From contig NZ_JAEHGC010000019.1 of assembly GCF_016107705.1 (NCBI RefSeq), positions 11,412 to 75,411 of the forward strand: a stretch of DNA of 64,000 bases, written 5' to 3'. The stretch is from Neobacillus cucumis (GTDB lineage: Bacteria; Bacillota; Bacilli; Bacillales_B; DSM-18226). This document shows positions 59,264 to 64,000 of this stretch, piece by piece. The notes under the pieces are model-generated. The model was given only the letters and a program-made list of their open reading frames with translations. It did not search any database and was not told the DNA's origin. The translations under genes were made by a program, and so were the position numbers. Positions within the stretch are counted from its first letter, which is position 1. Each line of letters begins with the position of its first letter.

Positions 59264-60166
59264 ATGACGACAAGAGAAAATCCAGTGGTTAAAACAAACG
59301 AATTCCAGCCCGTTAGAACAGTAGGGCCGAGGATTTCAACAAAGATTAAAAATAAACTCTTTCAAGGGACAGTTCTTGTCTGGTTTAGTATTTTTGCAAT
59401 TTGTATTATATATCCGATCATTTGGCTTGGATTAAGCGGACTAAAATCGAATAGCGATTTCTTCTTAAGTACGTGGTCCCTGCCAAAAGAATGGCTTTGG
59501 AGTAATTATAAAGCCGCTTGGGATGCAGGAATTGGTCATTTCTTCTTAAATAGTGTTCTTGTGACAGCGGTCTCCGTTATATGCGTACTCTTCTTTGGGT
59601 CGATGGCAGCCTATGGGCTGAGCCGCTTTCATTTTAAAGGTCAGAATTTCTTATTGATAATTATCCTAAGCGGTTTGATGCTTGCGCCGCAGGTTAGCTT
59701 GATCCCGCTTTATAAATTGTTGCAGGCGATTGGACTATATAACACCTATGGAGCCTTAATCCTCCCTTATGTAGCGTTTCAATTGCCATTTGCGATTTTC
59801 TTGATGCGATCCTATTTTCTTTCCATCCCCCATGAGCTTGAAGAATCGGCTATTCTCGATGGATGTAATAGTTGGAAGGTCTACCGGCATATTATTGTTC
59901 CGATGGGTAAACCCATCATTGCTTCCTGTGCATTGTTGACGGGAATGAACGTCTGGAATGAGTTCATGTTTGCCCTAGTATTCGTTGAAGATTCCAGCCT
60001 TCGAACGATCCCAGTCGGCTTAATGAACTTAAGGAGTCAGCTAAATACGGATTTTGGAATTCAATTGGCCGGTTTGGCAATATCCGCCTTGCCGATGATC
60101 ATTGCGTACATTATTTTCCAAAGACAATTCGTCCGCGGCTTATCGGCTGGAAGTGTAAAAGGTTAA
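59264..60166 (+). CDS. frlM: Fructosamine ABC importer permease 2
   Basis: Membrane subunit of 300 residues with six helices, MalG/UgpE type. The coupling loop reads EESAILDGCNSWKVYRHIIVPMGKP. The N-terminal 40 residues are hydrophilic and cytosolic. AGGAGGCGTAAG precedes the ATG. It pairs with the previous permease to form the pore; together with the binding protein it needs a separate ATPase. A 140-base gap with an operator follows before the deglycases. Confidence 0.9.
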   Translation: MTTRENPVVKTNEFQPVRTVGPRISTKIKNKLFQGTVLVWFSIFAICIIYPIIWLGLSGLKSNSDFFLSTWSLPKEWLWSNYKAAWDAGIGHFFLNSVLVTAVSVICVLFFGSMAAYGLSRFHFKGQNFLLIIILSGLMLAPQVSLIPLYKLLQAIGLYNTYGALILPYVAFQLPFAIFLMRSYFLSIPHELEESAILDGCNSWKVYRHIIVPMGKPIIASCALLTGMNVWNEFMFALVFVEDSSLRTIPVGLMNLRSQLNTDFGIQLAGLAISALPMIIAYIIFQRQFVRGLSAGSVKG

Positions 60167-60237
60167 GCAAGGGTACCATGATAATTGGAATAGGGAAGAA
60201 ATGTACTTTCCTATTCCACGTAATTTCGTTTCTCACG

Positions 60238-60271
60238 ATTGGTTTAAATGGTATATACCATTTAAACCAAT
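60238..60271. promoter_or_regulatory. FrlR-type operator 3 within a 34-bp perfect palindrome
   Basis: ATGGTATATACCAT (60248-60261) is flanked by TTTAAACCAAT on the right and its exact complement on the left, giving a 34-bp perfect dyad. As RNA it also forms a hairpin. It lies 35 bases before the ATG of the first deglycase. Confidence 0.8.
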
Positions 60272-60305
60272 TTAGAAAAATATAGAATTTAAAGGAGGAT
60301 ACAAA

Positions 60306-61271
60306 ATGTTAGCAGATGTACAAAAAGCGTTAGATGTGTTGAAGGAAAGGGATATTGACCGTGTTTATTTCGTCGCATGCGGAGGTTCTTCTTCCCTTAT
60401 GTATGCAAGCAAATATGTGTTGGACCGGGAAAGCGAGACGATTGACTCTGATCTTTACAGCTCCAATGAATTTGTTCATCGTAATCCGAAGAAATTAAAC
60501 GAAAATTCGCTGGTGATTTTATGCTCACATTATGGAAAAACCCCCGAAACGGTGGAAGCTGCACGTTTTGCTCGTGAAAAGGGTGCGTTAACTATTTCCC
60601 TGACCTTTGATGCTGATTCACCACTTGCACAGGTTTCTGAGAATGTAATCGTCTACCATGATCAGGAAGACTCAAATTATGTGAACGAATCCCCTGCCAT
60701 TATGCTCGAACTCGTTTTTGGCCTGTTAGCAGAAAAGGAAGGCAACGAAAAATTTAATGATATCCTGTCCTCCTTAGAAAATCTAAGACCGCTTTTAAAC
60801 AAGGCAAAAGAAGAGACTTTGGCCCAAGCCAAAGAATTTGCCGAGTCCTATAAGGATGAAAAAATTATTTACACAATGGGCAGCGGCGCCAACTATGGAA
60901 TTGCTTATTGGTTTGCGATTTGTCTCCTAATGGAAATGCAGTGGATCCATTCTCATGCCATCCATGCAGGTGAATACTTCCACGGTCCATTTGAAATTTT
61001 GGATAAGGATGTACCAATTATTCAATTAGTTGGCTTAGATGAAACCCGTCCATTAGAAGAGCGCTCTTTAGAATTTACCCAACGCTATGGTGAAAGAGTG
61101 ATTGTAATAGATGCAAAAGACTTTGACTTAACAGGTGTTGCTGAAAGTGTGAAAGGATACATTGCTCCACTCGTCCTACAAACCGTTTTACGCCAATATG
61201 CAGGTGAACTGGCGGAGGTTCGTAATCATCCATTAAGCACCAGAAGATATATGTGGAAGGTTCCTTATTAA
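60306..61271 (+). CDS. frlB: SIS-domain fructosamine-6-phosphate deglycase, first copy
   Basis: Enzyme of 321 residues with two SIS subdomains that splits fructoselysine 6-phosphate to glucose 6-phosphate and lysine. The phosphate-binding loops are FVACGGSSSLMYASKYV and CSHYGKTPETVEAARFA; the catalytic-region segments MGSGANYGIAYWFAIC and HAIHAGEYFHGPFEIL follow, with QLVGLDETRPLEERS after. AAAGGAGG lies before the ATG. It follows operator 3, so it may also be transcribed from an internal promoter. Confidence 0.88.
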   Translation: MLADVQKALDVLKERDIDRVYFVACGGSSSLMYASKYVLDRESETIDSDLYSSNEFVHRNPKKLNENSLVILCSHYGKTPETVEAARFAREKGALTISLTFDADSPLAQVSENVIVYHDQEDSNYVNESPAIMLELVFGLLAEKEGNEKFNDILSSLENLRPLLNKAKEETLAQAKEFAESYKDEKIIYTMGSGANYGIAYWFAICLLMEMQWIHSHAIHAGEYFHGPFEILDKDVPIIQLVGLDETRPLEERSLEFTQRYGERVIVIDAKDFDLTGVAESVKGYIAPLVLQTVLRQYAGELAEVRNHPLSTRRYMWKVPY

Positions 61272-61335
61272 AAGTAGGGCACGTATTTAACTTAGAAGTC
61301 TTAAAAAATTTCAAATAACATTTGGAGGGATTATC

Positions 61336-62349
61336 TTGTTAAAATTCGAACACGATACTTTTTTAGAATATGTTGGAAAAGAAGCAGTAGCGAAAAGAGA
61401 AGAAATTGAAAAAGTAGTGGATGAAATTTCCGCTAAAGGCTATAAAAATATCTTCCTTATCGGGTCTGGCGGAACAATTGCGATGATGTACCCATTCGAA
61501 TATATCCTAAAATCGAACTCAACCGTAGAGGTCCATGCAGAAATTGCTGCAGAAGTATTAGTCATGAATAATCGCCATCTTTCAAAAGATTCCGTTTGTA
61601 TTTTTGCATCTGTGACCGGAACAACAAAGGAAACGGTAGCAGCAGCCGAGTTCTGTAAGGAGAAGGGGGCCACCACCATTGGTTTGGTCGCAGAACCTGG
61701 TACACCACTTGCCGAAGCCGTTGATTATTGCATTTCAACCGGGCATGAGAAGCATTCGTTCGATACATTCTTCCTTCACCTACAATTGTTGACATTCCGT
61801 TTTATCCATAACAACGATGAATTCCCGCAATACGAGCAATTTGCAAAAGAAATCGCCATGTTGCCAGAAGGAATTGTTCATGCATTAAAAGCCTTCGATT
61901 CCCGTGCAGAACAATTTGCGATTAAACATAAAGATACAGGTTACCATATGTTAGTCGGTGCTGGTAATCTATGGGGAAATACCTATTCCTACGCGATGTG
62001 TATTTTAGAGGAAATGCAATGGATTAAGTCTAAATCGATCCATGCAGCTGAATTCTTCCATGGTACACTTGAGCTTGTTGAGGAAGACACCAGTGTCATT
62101 TTATTCAAAGGAGAAGATGAAACTCGTCCATTGGTTGATCGTGTTGAACGATTTGCAGAAAAAATAACAAATGAATTATTCATAATTGATACGAAAGACT
62201 ATCCACTTGAGGGCATTAGTGAGGAATTCAGAAAACACTTTGCTGTAAATTTAAACTGGGCATTAACAAGCCGGATTAGTGTCTACCTGGAGCGTGAAAG
62301 AAACCACCCATTAGAACTTAGAAGATATTACAGAAAAATGGAATATTAA
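61336..62349 (+). CDS. SIS-domain sugar-amine-6-phosphate deglycase, second copy
   Basis: Enzyme of 337 residues, a diverged paralogue of the preceding deglycase. Equivalent parts are LIGSGGTIAMMYPFEYIL, ASVTGTTKETVAAAEFC, VGAGNLWGNTYSYAMCIL, SIHAAEFFHGTLELV and KGEDETRPLVDRVE. It starts with TTG after TTGGAGGG. A different substrate is likely: Salmonella encodes two such enzymes in one gfr operon, one for fructoselysine 6-phosphate and one for glucoselysine 6-phosphate. Which copy does which cannot be told here. Confidence 0.85.
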   Translation: MLKFEHDTFLEYVGKEAVAKREEIEKVVDEISAKGYKNIFLIGSGGTIAMMYPFEYILKSNSTVEVHAEIAAEVLVMNNRHLSKDSVCIFASVTGTTKETVAAAEFCKEKGATTIGLVAEPGTPLAEAVDYCISTGHEKHSFDTFFLHLQLLTFRFIHNNDEFPQYEQFAKEIAMLPEGIVHALKAFDSRAEQFAIKHKDTGYHMLVGAGNLWGNTYSYAMCILEEMQWIKSKSIHAAEFFHGTLELVEEDTSVILFKGEDETRPLVDRVERFAEKITNELFIIDTKDYPLEGISEEFRKHFAVNLNWALTSRISVYLERERNHPLELRRYYRKMEY

Positions 62350-62517
62350 GATAAAACTGAGGTTATTATTAAAATTCCATACAATTGTTAAAATCATAGT
62401 AAAATATATTTATTTTAAATTTTCAATTACTTTTACACTTTAAACTGTTGAAAGAAAATTTTGAAAATGTTACTATTGAGTTGTTTAAATTCTTCTGAGT
62501 TTAGACCTCCTAAACTG

Positions 62518-62582
62518 AAGCTTAGCCTTGACCACTAAGCTTTACTTTGGACCTTTGAGACGTACTCAAAGGTTCTTTTTTT
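62518..62582 (+). terminator. Two hairpins, the second a strong terminator
   Basis: AAGCTTAG / CTAAGCTT (62518-62542), then GGACCTTTGAG / CTCAAAGGTTC (62549-62575) with a run of seven T. The second clearly terminates the frl transcript; the AT-rich 170 bases before them show nothing else. Confidence 0.82.
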
Positions 62583-62633
62583 GATGAAATCGGCTAAGAT
62601 GGAATCAATATTATTTTGACGGAGGAAACTTAA

Positions 62634-63185
62634 GTGGATTTTAAAACTATTGATCATTGGGATGAAGGAATCTGGAATCAGGTAAGCCCTATTTATCAAA
62701 AAGCCTTTGGGGATAAAGGAGCGAAGCCTGAAAAGATTATCCGTAACATGTTCCGTAAACAAATTTGCTTCCTCCATGTTGCTTTACAACAAGATCTACC
62801 CGTCGGACTGGCACTCACAGGAAATTTACAGGGAATAAATGCCCTTGTGATTGATTACATAGCCGTTGACGCTAATCATCAGGGTCGGGGGAATGGTTCT
62901 GAAATGATCCACTACTTAAAGGACTGGGCGATGGTTGAAAAGGGATTTGATAGTATCATAATTGAGGTCGAGTCAGAGATGAGTGTTGAAAATCTGGATA
63001 GGATTCATTTTTGGAAAAAGAATGGTTTTACTTTAACGGACTATATTCATCGGTATATTTGGGTTCCAGAAACCTATCAAGCCATGTACATACAGCTCTC
63101 CCCGAATGAAAAATTTCCCAAGGACGGGAAACAGCTTTTTAAACATATTGGTAATTTTCATAAGGAATCTTTTCAAGGGATCTAA
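62634..63185 (+). CDS. GNAT-family N-acetyltransferase with C-terminal extension
   Basis: Protein of 183 residues starting with GTG after GGAGGAAAC. Acetyl-CoA site: IDYIAVDANHQGRGNGSEMIHYLKDW (QGRGNG pattern). The segment RIHFWKKNGFTLTDYIHRYIWVPETY is typical of this group. A tail of about 40 residues follows the acetyltransferase core and ends HIGNFHKESFQGI. Substrate unknown. It is not part of the frl operon because a terminator lies between. Confidence 0.82.
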   Translation: MDFKTIDHWDEGIWNQVSPIYQKAFGDKGAKPEKIIRNMFRKQICFLHVALQQDLPVGLALTGNLQGINALVIDYIAVDANHQGRGNGSEMIHYLKDWAMVEKGFDSIIIEVESEMSVENLDRIHFWKKNGFTLTDYIHRYIWVPETYQAMYIQLSPNEKFPKDGKQLFKHIGNFHKESFQGI

Positions 63186-63274
63186 CATGTTTATAAATGC
63201 CAACCGAAGTAAAAAATGATATATTGTGGACAGAGAAGAAATTGTTTCCAAGATCATATAAAGGGAGTGTCTAA

Positions 63275-63685
63275 ATGAAGGGCCAAATCACACCGTATCT
63301 TATGTTTGATGGCAATGCCAGAGAAGCTTTGGAATTCTATCGTGAAGTGTTTCAAGGGGAAATACTAAACGTTAAAACTTATGGGGAGTCAGGCTATAAT
63401 AATTCTCCGGAGGCTCAAAATCTTCTGATTCATGCCCAATTTAAAAAAGATGATTTATTCATTATGGCATCTGATGCCTTTCCTGGAAATGTGATTAATC
63501 GAGGAAATAACATTTCGTTGGCACTTGATTTGGAAAGCGAAGAGGAAATTCAACGATTATATGATGCCTTACGTGAGGACGGGAAGGTCTACATGGAACT
63601 TCAGGATACCTTTTGGGGAGCAAAATATGCAAAGGTTACAGATGCCTTCGGAATTGCCTGGGATTTAAATTATCAAAAGTCATAA
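63275..63685 (+). CDS. PhnB-like VOC-superfamily protein
   Basis: Small protein of 136 residues of the glyoxalase/bleomycin-resistance fold, PhnB subgroup. ITPYLMFDGNAREALEFYREVF opens it; HAQFKKDDLFIMASDAFPG and DTFWGAKYAKVTDAFGIAWDLNY are family typical. The usual metal Glu/His pattern is partly present (His in LLIHAQF). AAAGGGAG precedes the ATG. Relatives are annotated from sequence only; a true function is unknown. A terminator follows. Confidence 0.85.
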   Translation: MKGQITPYLMFDGNAREALEFYREVFQGEILNVKTYGESGYNNSPEAQNLLIHAQFKKDDLFIMASDAFPGNVINRGNNISLALDLESEEEIQRLYDALREDGKVYMELQDTFWGAKYAKVTDAFGIAWDLNYQKS

Positions 63686-63701
63686 CCGCATTGGGAAAAA
63701 C

Positions 63702-63728
63702 AAAAGCACTCGGATTGAGTGTTTTTTA
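63702..63728 (+). terminator. Terminator after the PhnB-like gene
   Basis: CACTC / GAGTG stem, extended by A-T pairs, followed by TTTTTT. Confidence 0.75.
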
Positions 63729-63831
63729 TTTTTGGGTAAAATTACTATTTGTGAATTCAAACTTAAAAAATTAAAACCTTTCATCCACTGTTCTGCTAAA
63801 GTACTATTGTGCTAAAATTCAGAAAATTCCA

Positions 63832-63860
63832 TTGACAGACATGATAGCATCACATAGAAT
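63832..63860 (+). promoter_or_regulatory. Near-consensus promoter at the window end
   Basis: TTGACA (63832-63837), 17-base spacer, TAGAAT (63855-63860). The transcript would start near 63867 and meet a terminator at 63948-63994. Confidence 0.6.
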
Positions 63861-63900
63861 AATAAAGAAATTTAAAATATAATGATGGGATTGATCATTC

Positions 63901-63969
63901 ATGAGGCATCGAATAAAAATTGTTCAAAATTCAAAAATGGTTATAAAAGAGGCTGGACTCCAATTCTAA
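63901..63969 (+). CDS. Possible 22-residue ORF inside a short terminated transcript
   Basis: Basic peptide MRHRIKIVQNSKMVIKEAGLQF whose stop lies in the loop of the following hairpin. The ribosome binding site (GATGGGAT) is weak. It could be a leader peptide for attenuation of the gene beyond the window, a small protein, or chance inside a small RNA. No codon bias typical of amino-acid attenuators is present. Confidence 0.25.
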   Translation: MRHRIKIVQNSKMVIKEAGLQF

Positions 63970-63994
63970 GTGAAATGGAATCCAGCCTCTTTCT
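63948..63994 (+). terminator. Strong terminator at the window end
   Basis: AGAGGCTGGACTCCA / TGGAATCCAGCCTCT (one mismatch) with a 13-base loop followed by TTCTTTATTT. Confidence 0.85.
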
Positions 63995-64000
63995 TTATTT

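Overview
The window looks like a stretch of chromosome from a spore-forming Bacillaceae member (Bacillus/Neobacillus-like). The evidence is low-GC coding sequence with strong GGAGG-type ribosome binding sites and frequent TTG starts, a gerA-type germinant-receptor operon, GerPA-like spore proteins, an AnsR-AnsAB locus, a T-box leader, and an ABC sugar importer with no ATPase of its own, as in Bacillus frl. I see no rRNA, tRNA, CRISPR array or complete mobile element.

Layout. 1-640: 3' end of thiC and a small zinc-ribbon-like gene. 860-7025: one-directional run of an amino-acid ABC importer, an M20D amidohydrolase, an MFS transporter and an M20C carbamoyl-amino-acid hydrolase, probably uptake and deacylation/decarbamoylation of modified amino acids. 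7040-12600: small genes, a divergent Crh/HPr-like protein, an old-yellow enzyme, an NlpC/P60 hydrolase, a DUF985 cupin and a proline iminopeptidase. 12750-16900: GerA/B/C receptor operon bracketed by two related palindromes. 16970-21600: transglutaminase-like protein, second NlpC/P60 protein, a metzincin-like protease and an MMPL exporter, then an array of 21-bp repeats. 21800-26800: acidic surface protein, SNF2/SWIM helicase, arylamine N-acetyltransferase. 26830-29830: ansR/ansAB. 30600-33450: pabB-pabA-pabC. 33560-36860: SsuABC/ThiXYZ-type importer and a Sco protein. 37670-39350: GGDEF and HD-GYP pair. 39500-41160: T-box and ilvA. 41360-46940: two-component system and three drug/metabolite transporters. 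47000-49650: GntR-controlled unit with an SHMT-like PLP enzyme. 50300-51980: two DUF606 transporters around a Crp/Fnr regulator. 52000-54060: spore-type cluster (three GerPA-like proteins and a Gly/Met/His-rich protein). 54250-54930: SRAP protein. 55110-62350: fructosamine (frl) operon with its GntR/UTRA regulator, three operators, a cre site and two SIS deglycases. 62630-64000: GNAT and PhnB-like proteins and a short terminated transcript.

The most distinctive items are: (i) three promoters around 47.0-48.2 kb that share the same -35/17/-10 architecture, with an operator over the -10 box; one of them should give a leaderless mRNA for the GntR regulator itself; (ii) a Crh-like HPr paralogue with Tyr15-Pro16-Pro17 in place of the phosphorylation loop; (iii) a 15-bp perfect hairpin burying the ribosome binding site of a 52-residue protein; (iv) five 13-bp repeats at exact 21-bp spacing; (v) five intergenic palindromes sharing a GGTGCCTGGCACC-type core; (vi) two non-identical SIS deglycase genes in one frl operon with a 34-bp perfect palindromic operator between permease and deglycases.
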